64,000 bases of DNA from Cupriavidus metallidurans CH34 (GCF_000196015.1 NC_007974.2:1550001-1614000); one strand, 5' to 3'. Positions 7,194 to 16,272 are shown, counted from the first letter of the stretch. Notes: generated by a model from the letters alone, not told the origin. Numbers and translations: made by a program.

Positions 7194-8960
7194 TCACATG
7201 CGAACCGCCAAGGCGACGGGTTGCAGGTCCGCCAGATACCGGTGGATCTGCGCAACGACCGCCGCGCCCTCACCCACGGCGGCGGCCACGCGCTTGGTCG
7301 AGCCGGATCGCACGTCTCCGATCGCGAACACGCCCGGCACGCTCGTCTCAAGCGTGAAGTCGGCGCGTTCGGTGCAGGAGCGATGGGCCTCGTATCCGGT
7401 CAGCACGAAACCCTTGGCATCGGTCTCCACATTGCAGGCGCGCAACCATTCGGTGTTGGGCGCCGCGCCGATGAACAGGAATACGTGGCGCATCGGCACA
7501 GAAATGCAGTCGGCACCCTGTGTTTGCTCCCGATAGCGCACGATCGACAGCCACTCCTCGCCCTCCAGCGCGGTGATCTGGGCGTGCGTGTGCAACGTGA
7601 CGTTGGGGAGGCTGCGGATGCGGTCGATCAGGTAGCGCGACATCGTTGCCTCTAGCCCTTCGCCGCGCACGAGGATGTGCACCTCCCTAGCGTGGGACGC
7701 CAGGAACACCGCTGCCTGGCCGGCCGAGTTACCGCCGCCGACGAGCATCGCGTGTTCGTCCTTGCACAGCTTGGCTTCTACCGGCGAAGCCCAGTAGTAG
7801 ACGCCACGGCCTTCATAGCGATCGAGCGAGTCGATCTCCGCGCGACGGTACTGCGCGCCGGTGGCGATCACAACGGTACGCGTGGGAATCTGACGACCGT
7901 CCGACAGTTCGATCCGGATCGGATTCTCACCACAATGCAACGCCTTTGCTTCCAGTGGAATCGCCAGATGCGCACCGAACTTGAGCGCCTGGACGAAGGC
8001 CCGCCCCGCCAGCGCCTGCCCGGAAATGCCGGTGGGAAAACCCAGGTAGTTCTCGATCCGGGCGCTCGCGCCAGCTTGCCCGCCCGGCGAGCGGCAATCG
8101 ATCACGGCCACGGACAACCCTTCGGACGCCGCATAGACAGCCGTAGCCAGACCCGCCGGACCAGCGCCGACGACGATCACGTCATAGACATGCTCGGGGT
8201 CGAACTCGGGAACCAGGCCAAGGCAACTGGCAAGCTGGCCCTCATCCGGCGCGCGCAGGATGCTGCCATCCGGGCAGATCACCATCGGGAAATCGCTTTG
8301 CGGGGCATTGCTGAGATCGAGTAGACAGGTGGAGTCGTGATCCGTCTCGATATCGATCACCTTGTGCGGGTGCCCGTTGCGACGCAGGAACGCCTGCAGC
8401 GCCAGCAACAAGGGCTGCGTGCCACGTCCCACCAGGACCGGGCCACTGCCGCGCTCGATCAGGCCGACCCGGCGCAGAATCAACGCCCGCATGATGCGCT
8501 CGCCCAAATCGGCCTCTGCCACCAGCAGCGCACGCAGGCGCTCGGGGGCAATCACCAGTGCGACGGTATCCTCGATGGCCAGGGCGTCCACCAGCGCCGG
8601 CTTGCCGGTCAGTTGCCCGACTTCCGCCAGAAACTGGCCGGGCCCTTCCTCGGTAATGGTGCTGCGGTTGCCCAGCCCGTCCCGCTGGATGATGCGCGTG
8701 TGGCCGGACAGGACGACGTACATCCCGCGCCCCACGTCGCCCGTCGAGAAAAGCATCTCGCCAGCGCGCCACGATCTAACTTCGCCGAAACGGTGAATGC
8801 GCTCGATTTCGGCCGCCGTCAGCGTTGGAAACATCTGGTGGCTGCGGGATTCCAGTAGCGAATACGGCGCCTCCAGCCCGGAAACCGGCTCGTGACCACC
8901 GTCGCCACCCGAGGTATCAGGATTGGCATCGGTCTCCGATGTCGCCCGCGTCATCTCCAT
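7194..8960 (-). CDS. cNMP-binding domain plus thioredoxin-reductase-like flavoprotein
   Basis: A 588-residue three-part protein. Residues about 40-160 form a cyclic-nucleotide-binding (CAP-like) domain; about 175-255 look like a thioredoxin-fold domain with HPHKVIDIETD. The rest is an FAD/NADPH module of the thioredoxin reductase family (GAGPAGLATAVYAASEG, a second nucleotide motif VGGGNSAGQAA, then FAIGDVRSGSTKR). The CXXC redox pair of true thioredoxin reductases is missing: the aligned region reads DCRSPGGQAGAS. It therefore cannot act as a standard thioredoxin reductase. The ATG at 8960 is chosen over an upstream TTG because GGGGGA lies just before it. The cNMP domain could gate the flavin domain; that is inference. 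Confidence 0.85.
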   Translation of the reverse strand: MEMTRATSETDANPDTSGGDGGHEPVSGLEAPYSLLESRSHQMFPTLTAAEIERIHRFGEVRSWRAGEMLFSTGDVGRGMYVVLSGHTRIIQRDGLGNRSTITEEGPGQFLAEVGQLTGKPALVDALAIEDTVALVIAPERLRALLVAEADLGERIMRALILRRVGLIERGSGPVLVGRGTQPLLLALQAFLRRNGHPHKVIDIETDHDSTCLLDLSNAPQSDFPMVICPDGSILRAPDEGQLASCLGLVPEFDPEHVYDVIVVGAGPAGLATAVYAASEGLSVAVIDCRSPGGQAGASARIENYLGFPTGISGQALAGRAFVQALKFGAHLAIPLEAKALHCGENPIRIELSDGRQIPTRTVVIATGAQYRRAEIDSLDRYEGRGVYYWASPVEAKLCKDEHAMLVGGGNSAGQAAVFLASHAREVHILVRGEGLEATMSRYLIDRIRSLPNVTLHTHAQITALEGEEWLSIVRYREQTQGADCISVPMRHVFLFIGAAPNTEWLRACNVETDAKGFVLTGYEAHRSCTERADFTLETSVPGVFAIGDVRSGSTKRVAAAVGEGAAVVAQIHRYLADLQPVALAVRM

Positions 8961-9287
8961 GCTTCCCCCTTGCAATCGTGTGGTGGCCGGATGCTCCGGC
9001 CGCGCAAGGATTGATGGTAGTCATGCCTCACGCCTCGCACCAAGTACACATGAAGATTTTAGGCAGCGGCGGCAGGAAAGACCCGACGGATCACCTGCCC
9101 TGCGGTTGAAATGTCGAACCCGCCGTTTCATGAAAAAACCGACTTGATACCAGTGATTTAAATCATGGTGAGAATATTAAGCGGTAGCTACACTGTGCTG
9201 CGCGCCTGTTGACACGCAACGTCCGCCGCGATTCACAAGGTCCGCTGGCGGAGAACCAGACAGCCCCCAAGCAAGCAAGGAGACGAG
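8961..9287. promoter_or_regulatory. Divergent intergenic region with an FNR-like palindrome
   Basis: This 327-base gap separates the leftward cNMP flavoprotein from the rightward CoA-transferase. It contains GTGATTTAAATCAT at 9153-9166, matching 8 of 10 defined bases of the FNR consensus, and AAGGAG upstream of the CoA-transferase. No gene, repeat or terminator was recognised in it. Confidence 0.35.
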
Positions 9288-10820
9288 ATGTACCGCGATC
9301 GCATTCGCCTGGCAGACCTGCAGAACAGGATCATGTCGGCCGATCAAGCTGCAGCACTGATTCAGGATGGCATGACGGTAGGGATGAGCGGGTTCACCCG
9401 CGCAGGCGACTGCAAGGCCGTACCGGTGGCGCTGGCGCGCCGCGCTGCCACCGATCCGCTGCAGATCACGCTGATCACGGGCGCATCTCTCGGTAACGAC
9501 ACCGACAAGATCCTGGCGGAGAGCAATGTGCTTGCCCGCCGCCTGCCTTTCCAGTCCGACTCCACGCTGCGCCGCAAGATCAACGACGGCGAGGTGATGT
9601 TTATCGACCAGCATCTGGGTGAAACCGTCGAGCAACTGCGCAGCGGCCAGATCGCACCCGTCGATATCGCGGTTATCGAAGCCACGGCTATCACCGAGAC
9701 GGGTGGCATCGTGCCCACCACGTCGGTCGGCAACTCCGCCAGCTTCGCGATGATGGCGAAGAAGGTGATCGTCGAACTGAACCTGAACATGCCGACCGGG
9801 CTGGAGGGACTGCATGACATCGCGTTCCCGGTACAACGCCCATATCGCCAGCCGATTCCATTGATCGCCGTCGAGCAACGCATCGGCCTGCCGTACATCC
9901 CCGTCGATCCGTCGCGCATCGCCGCGATCGTGATCACCCAGCGCGACGACAGCCCATCGAACGCGCTGCCGCCCGATGGCGAAACGCGCCAGATCGCCGG
10001 ACACCTGAATGCGCTGCTCGATCGTGAAGTGCGCGCCGGACGGCTCTCGACGTCGCTGCAGCCGCTGCAGGCCGGTATTGGCACGATCGCCAACGCCGTG
10101 CTGCACGGGCTGGCCGACTCGCCGTTCCACGACCTGACCATGTATTCGGAAGTCCTGCAGGACAGCACCATTGCGCTGATCGACGCGGGCAAGCTGCGCT
10201 TCGCCTCGGCATCGTCGATGACGCTGTCGGCACCCGTGTATCGTCGCGTGCTCGATGATATCGAGCGCTACAAATCGCGTCTGATCCTGCGCCCGCAAGA
10301 GATCAGCAATCACCCCGAAGTGCTGCGCCGCCTGGGCCTGATCACGATCAATACCGCGCTCGAGTGCGACATCTATGGCAACGTGAACTCGACGCACGTT
10401 GGCGGCACGCACATGATGAACGGTATCGGCGGCTCGGGCGATTTCGCGCGCAATGCGTACCTGTCGGTGTTCGTCACCAAATCGGTGGCCAAGGACGGCA
10501 AGATCTCCAGCATCGTGCCGATGGTCTCGCACGTCGACAACAGCGAGCACGACGTCGATATCCTCGTCACGGAACACGGGCTGGCCGACCTGCGCGGACT
10601 GGCACCGCGCGAGCGAGCGCTGCAGGTCATCAACAACTGCGCCGACCCCGCCTACCGCGACGGGCTGCTCGACTACTTCCGCCGCGCCTGCCTCCGTGGA
10701 GGCCAGACGCCTCATCTGCTCGAGGAAGCGTTCGCCTGGCATATCAACTACCGCGAACAAGGCACGATGCAGCCGCAGGGCCACGTTGGCAAGGCCGCCA
10801 TCGAAGCGCTGGCAGCCTAA
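9288..10820 (+). CDS. Acetyl-CoA hydrolase/transferase family (succinyl-CoA:acetate CoA-transferase-like)
   Basis: A 510-residue member of the Cat1/AarC-type CoA-transferase family. Conserved blocks are GMSGFTRAGD near the N-terminus, the NTALECDIYGNVNSTH segment near residue 359, and NGIGGSGDFARNA followed by VPMVSHVD and EHGLADLRGLAPRERA. These enzymes move CoA between acyl-CoAs and carboxylates (succinyl-, acetyl- or propionyl-CoA), allowing ATP-independent acid activation. A strong AAGGAG precedes the ATG. No neighbour indicates the acid used. Confidence 0.9.
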   Translation: MYRDRIRLADLQNRIMSADQAAALIQDGMTVGMSGFTRAGDCKAVPVALARRAATDPLQITLITGASLGNDTDKILAESNVLARRLPFQSDSTLRRKINDGEVMFIDQHLGETVEQLRSGQIAPVDIAVIEATAITETGGIVPTTSVGNSASFAMMAKKVIVELNLNMPTGLEGLHDIAFPVQRPYRQPIPLIAVEQRIGLPYIPVDPSRIAAIVITQRDDSPSNALPPDGETRQIAGHLNALLDREVRAGRLSTSLQPLQAGIGTIANAVLHGLADSPFHDLTMYSEVLQDSTIALIDAGKLRFASASSMTLSAPVYRRVLDDIERYKSRLILRPQEISNHPEVLRRLGLITINTALECDIYGNVNSTHVGGTHMMNGIGGSGDFARNAYLSVFVTKSVAKDGKISSIVPMVSHVDNSEHDVDILVTEHGLADLRGLAPRERALQVINNCADPAYRDGLLDYFRRACLRGGQTPHLLEEAFAWHINYREQGTMQPQGHVGKAAIEALAA

Positions 10821-10844
10821 GCCAAGTAAGCTGGGGCCCTTCCT

Positions 10845-11639
10845 TCAGTCTTCCATCAACACCCGGAGCATCCGCTCCGGGTCGACCAGAAAGTCACGCG
10901 TGATCTGGTAGTGCTCCGTGTCCTGATAGGCGATCGGCTCGATGCCGCGCGCCGAGCACTGGTAGATGCATGCGTCGGGATAAGCCATCAGGATGGGCGA
11001 GTGCGTGGCGATCACAAACTGCGATCCCTCCCGCACCAAGTCGTGCAGCCGCGAAATCACCGCCAACTGCCTTGCCGGCGATAGCGCAGCCTCGGGCTCG
11101 TCGAGGATATAGAGCCCCTTCCCCTGGAAACGCTCGGTCAGCAGCGTCAGGAAAGCCTCCCCATGTGACTGCTCGTGCAATGAGTGGCCACCATACGAGT
11201 TGATCACCGGCGCGCCTAGCCCGGGTTCCGCATCAAGCCGTTCAATCTCCGTCGCAACGTTGTAGAAGCTCTCCGCGCGCAGGAAATAGCCCGTGCTCGG
11301 CCGGCGGACGCCTTTGGCGATGCGCAGGTATTCGTGAAGATCCGAATGCGACGCGCGTGTGGCGAAACTGAAGTTGCGACTGCCACCTTCGGCATTGAAG
11401 CCGAGCGCCACCGCAATCCCTTCCAGCAGCGTCGACTTTCCGGAACCGTTTTCGCCAACCAGGAAAGTCACGCGAGGGTGCAAATCGAGCGTCTCCAGCT
11501 CGCGCACGGCTGGCAACGAGAAGGGATAGCGATCGAAGCCCGGAACCTTGTCCCGAAGCAGGGTTACGCGGCTGACGAATTGGCTGGACAGCATGTGCTT
11601 GGCGACGAAGTCATTCAGACGACCGCAATGTTTGCACAT
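10845..11639 (-). CDS. AAA-family ATPase of the ABC/SMC-like type (single domain)
   Basis: A 264-residue P-loop ATPase. Walker A is GENGSGKST (near residue 62), a degenerate signature is SHGEAF, Walker B is LYILDEPEAAL, and a switch histidine lies in IATHSP. There is no membrane or substrate-binding partner, and no nuclease domain as in OLD proteins. An N-terminal CKHCG pair could bind zinc if the ATG at 11639 is used; this start has AAGGGGGCGGGG upstream, whereas the internal ATG at 11591 has no ribosome site. Function is unknown. Confidence 0.8.
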   Translation of the reverse strand: MCKHCGRLNDFVAKHMLSSQFVSRVTLLRDKVPGFDRYPFSLPAVRELETLDLHPRVTFLVGENGSGKSTLLEGIAVALGFNAEGGSRNFSFATRASHSDLHEYLRIAKGVRRPSTGYFLRAESFYNVATEIERLDAEPGLGAPVINSYGGHSLHEQSHGEAFLTLLTERFQGKGLYILDEPEAALSPARQLAVISRLHDLVREGSQFVIATHSPILMAYPDACIYQCSARGIEPIAYQDTEHYQITRDFLVDPERMLRVLMED

Positions 11640-11702
11640 CTTGCCCCGCCCCCTTATCTGCTGGCCAATTCATAGGCTGATGGAACTGCCTCTTGGCCGT
11701 TA

Positions 11703-11906
11703 ATTGCACATTTCAATCTGGATGAGCTGGTTGAACGCCTGGGCGCAGACGGGTGCGACGATGCGCTCACGGGTATCTGCCTGCCGGGCCGACTTGCCTT
11801 GCTGTTCACGCGGGAAGCGCCCTGCGCACGCGATGCCATTCTGAGCGCCCTGGCCGACGTTCGGCGAATCGCCCCGTCCGCGCAATTGACCGAACTAGTC
11901 GCATAA
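11703..11906 (+). CDS. Short orphan coding-like frame without a normal start
   Basis: An open frame of about 62-68 codons ends at TAA 11904-11906 and has host-like codon usage. It translates to a plausible helical protein (FNLDELVERLGADG near its start, SALADVRRIAPSA near its end). No ATG or GTG opens it: the first candidates are ATT 11703 and CTG 11718. An upstream ATG at 11680 in another frame stops after seven codons at 11701-11703. It could be a gene that lost its start by a frameshift or deletion. The rest of the 375-base gap (11640-12015) shows no other feature. Confidence 0.3.
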   Translation: MAHFNLDELVERLGADGCDDALTGICLPGRLALLFTREAPCARDAILSALADVRRIAPSAQLTELVA

Positions 11907-12015
11907 TTGCCGGTGCCATCCCTTCTCTTTGGAGCTGGCCGGAAGTGGCCTATGCTGTCCTCACGACCATCACGCGACAACATTGACGGGCGCCCTGCCC
12001 TTCATACCGATATCC

Positions 12016-12957
12016 ATGGAAAAGACTGCATTCGTATTCGCCGGCGGTGGCAGCCTGGGCGCCATCGAGGTCGGCATGCTGCGGGAACTGGTGAAATGGG
12101 GTGTGGCACCGGACCTTGTCATCGGCGCATCTGCGGGGGCGATCAACGGGGCCTACTTTGCATGCAACCCCCATGCCGAAGGTACCGCCAGGCTGGAATC
12201 ACTGTGGCGGAGCATCACCAGGGCGGAAGTCTTGCCATGGTCGTGGCGCAGCATGTTCGGGATGATCGCTGGCAACCGGGGACACCTTGTGGAATCCTTC
12301 GGTTTGCGGCGCCTGCTCAATCGCAACTTTGGCGCGGCCAGGCTCGAAGAGTCCGCCGTACCGCTTTATGTGGTCGCCACGGACATGCAGACAGGTGCCG
12401 AAGTCGTGCTCTCCGCGGGCAACATCGTCGATGCAGTGTTGGCCAGCGCCGCCATTCCCGGTGTCTTTCCGCCGGTGGAAGTCGGTGGCCGCAAGCTGAT
12501 CGATGGTGGCGTCGCCAACAATACTCCTGTATCCACCGCCATCCGGCTGGGCGCGACCCGCATCATCGTGCTGCCAGCCGGCTTTGCCTGCGCCGAACGC
12601 AGGCCGCCACGCGGGGCCGTCGAGCACGCCTTCAATGCCCTGTCGCTGCTAGTGGCGCGGCAGCTCGTGTATGACCTGGAACGCTGGTCGGAGCAGGCCC
12701 AGATCGCAGTGGTGCCACCGCTTTGCCCGCTAGATATCTCGCCTTATGACTACACTCGCTGCGGCGAACTGATCGAGCGTGCAGCCGAGGCAACGGTGGC
12801 CTGGCTGCGTGCCGACGGCCTGTCCAGCCGACGCGTGCCGGGCGCGCTGGAGCCGCATACGCACGACGAAGCGTCGCCAAGCTGCAGCACAGATCTGCTT
12901 GGCCCCACCAGTGGACACGCCCATGCCAAGCAGCATGGGCACGGCCATCCACACTGA
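12016..12957 (+). CDS. Patatin-like phospholipase with histidine-rich tail
   Basis: A 313-residue patatin. The oxyanion-hole motif GGGSLGAIEVG opens the protein, the nucleophile is in GASAG (about residue 42), and the dyad aspartate is in DGGVAN. Together these make the Ser-Asp lipid acyl hydrolase centre. No signal peptide is present, so a cytosolic or secretion-independent role is likely. The last 35 residues are rich in histidine (HTHDE, HAHAKQHGHGHPH), which is not part of the patatin fold and may bind metal. The start at 12016 is chosen because the glycine-rich loop must be close to the N-terminus. Confidence 0.88.
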   Translation: MEKTAFVFAGGGSLGAIEVGMLRELVKWGVAPDLVIGASAGAINGAYFACNPHAEGTARLESLWRSITRAEVLPWSWRSMFGMIAGNRGHLVESFGLRRLLNRNFGAARLEESAVPLYVVATDMQTGAEVVLSAGNIVDAVLASAAIPGVFPPVEVGGRKLIDGGVANNTPVSTAIRLGATRIIVLPAGFACAERRPPRGAVEHAFNALSLLVARQLVYDLERWSEQAQIAVVPPLCPLDISPYDYTRCGELIERAAEATVAWLRADGLSSRRVPGALEPHTHDEASPSCSTDLLGPTSGHAHAKQHGHGHPH

Positions 12958-13030
12958 TATCTCAAGCGCACGCAGCAGCTGGCCGTAAAATCGTGGCTGA
13001 CCATTCAAATTCAGAAGCCACAGCTACTCG

Positions 13031-13567
13031 ATGAAGACGCTTGCCTTGTTTTGCGCCGCCCTGCTAACCAGCGCGGTGGCCCACGCTGAAACCCTCAATG
13101 CTGCCGCGCCGCTCGGCGTCGAACTGGGAAAAACGACGTGCACGCGTATGCCGTCGGGCCCTGATCGCACCAAGACCGGCACCTCGCCCTGGGCTGGCGG
13201 CGACACCATCGAAATCCGGAATCTGGAACGATTCAAGCTGCCAGGCCTGACCAAGGCGACGGTCAACTGCGACCAGCATGACACCGTGGCGCTCGTCACC
13301 CTGAACTTCGACCGGTCGGCAATGGACGATGTCGTCCGGCAACTCGATGCGCGGTATGAGTCGAAACGCAAGACCGATGCCAATGCCGAGAATGGCTATG
13401 CGGAATGGGCGGCGGCAAACGGCGGCATCGAAATGCTCTACGCCCGCGATGGCAAGGCGCTCGTCGTGGCCTACTGGGCCAAGGGCGCGAAGGCCAAGTA
13501 CTTCTCGTACAGTGCGACCCGCGATAAGCAGCCGCCTGCGGCCGTCACCCCGCAAGGTCAGCTCTGA
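13031..13567 (+). CDS. Exported hypothetical protein
   Basis: A 178-residue protein with a clear Sec signal peptide (MKTLALFCAALLTSAVAHA, cleavage after AHA). The mature part has two cysteines (in TTCTRMP and VNCDQHD) that could form a disulfide, followed by alternating strands and a charged segment. I do not recognise the family. It stands between the patatin and hipBA without obvious coupling to either. Confidence 0.75.
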   Translation: MKTLALFCAALLTSAVAHAETLNAAAPLGVELGKTTCTRMPSGPDRTKTGTSPWAGGDTIEIRNLERFKLPGLTKATVNCDQHDTVALVTLNFDRSAMDDVVRQLDARYESKRKTDANAENGYAEWAAANGGIEMLYARDGKALVVAYWAKGAKAKYFSYSATRDKQPPAAVTPQGQL

Positions 13568-13592
13568 TCCTGTCCAGGATTTTGGGCGCGTA

Positions 13593-13704
13593 TGATCAGT
13601 TAATGATCATTTTGACCAAAATGATGATTAAGATACTCATCTCACCTTGAAGAACACGCGGCAACTTGCTACTCTTTCTATGCATTCATGCATAAATGAG
13701 TAGC
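13593..13704. promoter_or_regulatory. hipBA control region with nested inverted repeats
   Basis: Three symmetric elements precede hipB: TGATCA repeated around GTTAA (13593-13609); ATCATTTT/AAAATGAT around GACC (13606-13625); and GCTACTC (13668-13674) with GAGTAGC (13698-13704) enclosing two copies of ATGCAT. The last overlaps the first possible ATG of hipB at 13696. HipB proteins repress their own operon by binding inverted repeats, so these are candidate operators. Confidence 0.5.
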
Positions 13705-13707
13705 ATA

Positions 13708-14013
13708 ATGAGCACAGCCTTACAGAGCGAACTAGAATCAGCCCGTCGTGCCGCCGGCGTCAGCCAACAGGAACTCGCGTCACGCGCAGGCCTGTCGCGG
13801 ATGACCGTCCAGCGCACGGAAAGCCACGAAATCGATCCCAGGCTGTCCACCGTCATCGAAATGGCGCGCGCCCTGGGCATGGACGTGATGCTTGTGCCAA
13901 CGGTGCTGCGGCCAGATCTCGAGAATTTCGTTCGCGCCGGAGGCAAGTATCTCGCCCAACCTCCGGGCGGCGATGCCCCACCGTCGGTCGTCGACACCTT
14001 GATCGCGAAATGA
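13708..14013 (+). CDS. hipB: HipB-like XRE-family antitoxin
   Basis: A roughly 101-residue helix-turn-helix protein. The HTH is in AGVSQQELASRAGLSRMTVQ and is followed by a short C-terminal part ending VDTLIAK. As the DNA-binding antitoxin of a HipBA pair it should hold the kinase and repress the operon. The second ATG (13708) is used so that the GCTACTC/GAGTAGC inverted repeat stays outside the coding sequence; the ATG at 13696 is an in-frame alternative. Its stop overlaps the hipA start by four bases (ATGA). Confidence 0.85.
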   Translation: MSTALQSELESARRAAGVSQQELASRAGLSRMTVQRTESHEIDPRLSTVIEMARALGMDVMLVPTVLRPDLENFVRAGGKYLAQPPGGDAPPSVVDTLIAK

Positions 14014-15311
14014 CCACGTCGATCCGCTACCTGCGCCTGTTTCTCTATACGGCTACCGGGCGCCGTGGCATCGGCTACCTGTCCCAGTATGGCGACATCC
14101 TCCGGATCTCTTTCGACCGTGATTACATCGAGGACGAGAATCGCCCCACGTTGTCGCTCGGATACGTCGGCGAGACAGAGGCGGCTACGCGGGCGATCCT
14201 CACGGCGCTACGGGACGTACGAGTGGTCCGCACGGACGGTCACTGGCCGGTGTTCTTCCAGAACCTCCTGCCGGAGGGCCACAATCGCGAGCGCCTGGCC
14301 AGCGAGCGCGGCTGCAGCACGGAAGACGAGTTCGAACTGCTGGCGGCGGCCGGTCACGACTTGCCGGGCGCGGTGGAAGTCGAACCCGTTCCGCCCGCCG
14401 AAGGCGTGCCCCAGATCGTGCGCAATTGGCACACCGCGCTAGGGCTCGATGTGCTGGAGCCCGGCTTCGTCGAAGACCCGGTGGAAGACGCCGCGGCCAT
14501 CCCCGGCGTGGTCACGAAATTCTCGGCCATCCAGCAGGGACGGCGTTACGTGGTCAAGCGCCACGGCGAGGCTGGCGACTTCATCCTCAAACTGCCATCG
14601 ACGCGCCATCCCGATCTGGTCGAGAACGAATTCACGGGTTACCAGCTATGCAGGGCCCTAGGGCTCGATTGCGCAGAGGCAACAGTCATCTCGCGCGAGG
14701 AAGCCGAGCTACCCGAGCAGGTGCCCTTCCAGCGCATTCTGGCCGTCAAACGCTTCGATCGCGCCCCTGGCGGGCATCGCGTGCACATGGAGGAGTTCGC
14801 GCAGATACTCGGGTACGCACCGCGAAACAAGTACGGTCGCGCGCTCGCGCTCGACTACGGCAATATGCTTCGCGTACTCGATCGACTTTCGGCGCGCCCC
14901 GCGCCCGACGTCCAGGAGTTCATCAAGCGTTTCGTTGCATTCCTGCTGATGGGCAACACCGATGCCCATTTGAAAAATTGGGCAGTTCGCTATCCGGATG
15001 GCCGGGCGCCTGTCCTCTCGCCGCTCTACGACCCCGTATGCGTGACGGCGTTTTTCGACGACGTTCCCGTGACGGACTACGGCATCAATCGCGCGATCGA
15101 CAAGACCTTGCGCGCCTATACGTTCGACGACCTCGACGCCATGGTGCGCTCCGCCGGCCTGCTCAGGCGCGCGCGTTTGCTGTCGATCGCGAGGGAGACG
15201 GTGCGTCAGGCTCAAGCCGATTGGCCACGCATTCTGGAGGATGCGCCCGAAGGTGTCCGCCGAGCCGTGTCGGAGCGTCTCGCCGGTGGTGTGGCACTGA
15301 CCCGAACCTGA
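14010..15311 (+). CDS. hipA: HipA-like serine/threonine kinase toxin
   Basis: A 433-residue HipA-family kinase. The N-terminal HipA subdomain contains FFQNLLPEGHNRERLA. The ATP-binding region has the P-loop-like STRHPDLVENEF stretch. The catalytic loop is LLMGNTDAHLKNW and the metal-binding aspartate lies in LYDPVCV. HipA kinases phosphorylate aminoacyl-tRNA synthetases or other translation targets and cause persistence when free of HipB. Length and both catalytic motifs look intact, so it should be active. It is translationally coupled to hipB. Confidence 0.92.
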   Translation: MTTSIRYLRLFLYTATGRRGIGYLSQYGDILRISFDRDYIEDENRPTLSLGYVGETEAATRAILTALRDVRVVRTDGHWPVFFQNLLPEGHNRERLASERGCSTEDEFELLAAAGHDLPGAVEVEPVPPAEGVPQIVRNWHTALGLDVLEPGFVEDPVEDAAAIPGVVTKFSAIQQGRRYVVKRHGEAGDFILKLPSTRHPDLVENEFTGYQLCRALGLDCAEATVISREEAELPEQVPFQRILAVKRFDRAPGGHRVHMEEFAQILGYAPRNKYGRALALDYGNMLRVLDRLSARPAPDVQEFIKRFVAFLLMGNTDAHLKNWAVRYPDGRAPVLSPLYDPVCVTAFFDDVPVTDYGINRAIDKTLRAYTFDDLDAMVRSAGLLRRARLLSIARETVRQAQADWPRILEDAPEGVRRAVSERLAGGVALTRT

Positions 15312-15362
15312 CGCCAAGTGCGCCAAGTGCGCCAAACGCCGATACAGTGCGCCGTACCTGGA

Positions 15363-16127
15363 TCAAGCCGTAGCGCCGCCGTCGAGCCCGATCGTCTGCC
15401 CGGAGATATAGCGTCCAGCGGGCGATGCCAGCAGCACGGCCAACCCCGCCACGTCGCGCGCCTCGGCAATGCGCCGCATCGGGATGGAGGCAGACAACGC
15501 CTTCTCGCGGTCGGGGTTGCCCCATAGCGCATCACGCGAGAAATCGGTGCGGACCGGCCCCGGATTGATGCTGTTCACATTGATGTTGTGCGGTCCGAGC
15601 GTATGAGCGAGGCTGCGCATCGCCAGATCGACGGCCCCCTTCGAGATGCTGTACAGCGGCAACAGCGCGGATCCCCGACGTGCCGCGATGCTCGACATGA
15701 AGATGATCGAGCCGTCGTTGCGGGAAATCATCTGCGGCGCCAGTGCGTTGACGAGCACGAGATTGCCGCGCACGTTGCCCGCCATCACCGCGTCGAAGTC
15801 CTCAGGCCCCTGCTCCAGGATTGAACCGGCCACACCACTGCCCGCGGCATTCAGGACTAATGCGTCCACGCGGCCGAACGTCTCCAGCACCCGGTCGGCA
15901 AAGGCCCGCACGCTGGCGGTATCGGCGATGTCGCAGGCGAGGCCAGTGGCGTCGATGCCCTCCGACTTCAGTGCGGCGGCAACTTTTTCGCTGATCGCCG
16001 CGTTGCGCCCAGACACCACCACCCGGGCCCCGGATGCGCCGAGCGCTCGCGCCATTTCCAGACCCATTCCCTTGGTGGACCCCGTGACGACCGCGACGCG
16101 GCCGGACATATCGAAGAGCTTGTACAT
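15363..16127 (-). CDS. Short-chain dehydrogenase/reductase
   Basis: A 254-residue classical SDR with cofactor motif TGSTKGMG, NAAGSG, the catalytic Ser in FMSSIAA and the YSISKGA Tyr-Lys pair. An Arg following the second strand (SGRN) suggests NADP(H) preference. The substrate is unknown. It is divergent from a TetR regulator and an MFS transporter, which suggests all three belong to one inducible response or catabolic unit. Confidence 0.9.
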   Translation of the reverse strand: MYKLFDMSGRVAVVTGSTKGMGLEMARALGASGARVVVSGRNAAISEKVAAALKSEGIDATGLACDIADTASVRAFADRVLETFGRVDALVLNAAGSGVAGSILEQGPEDFDAVMAGNVRGNLVLVNALAPQMISRNDGSIIFMSSIAARRGSALLPLYSISKGAVDLAMRSLAHTLGPHNINVNSINPGPVRTDFSRDALWGNPDREKALSASIPMRRIAEARDVAGLAVLLASPAGRYISGQTIGLDGGATA

Positions 16128-16158
16128 GAGTGGAACTCCTGTAACTGATCAGGTTAGG

Positions 16159-16198
16159 TAGATGTCGGTCCTGCAATTTGGATGATGCTCGACATCTA
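16159..16198. promoter_or_regulatory. Inverted repeat between the SDR and TetR genes
   Basis: Perfect 9-base arms TAGATGTCG (16159-16167) and CGACATCTA (16190-16198) face each other, and a second pair GATGATG/CATCATC overlaps at 16181-16221. The position between divergent SDR and TetR genes is the usual place of a TetR autoregulatory operator. Confidence 0.45.
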
Positions 16199-16272
16199 TT
16201 GAATAAAGTATGTTCATCATCTAAACTCGCGTCAAGCAAGGATTCACGATCGGGAATGAAGGAGATCGTCAT

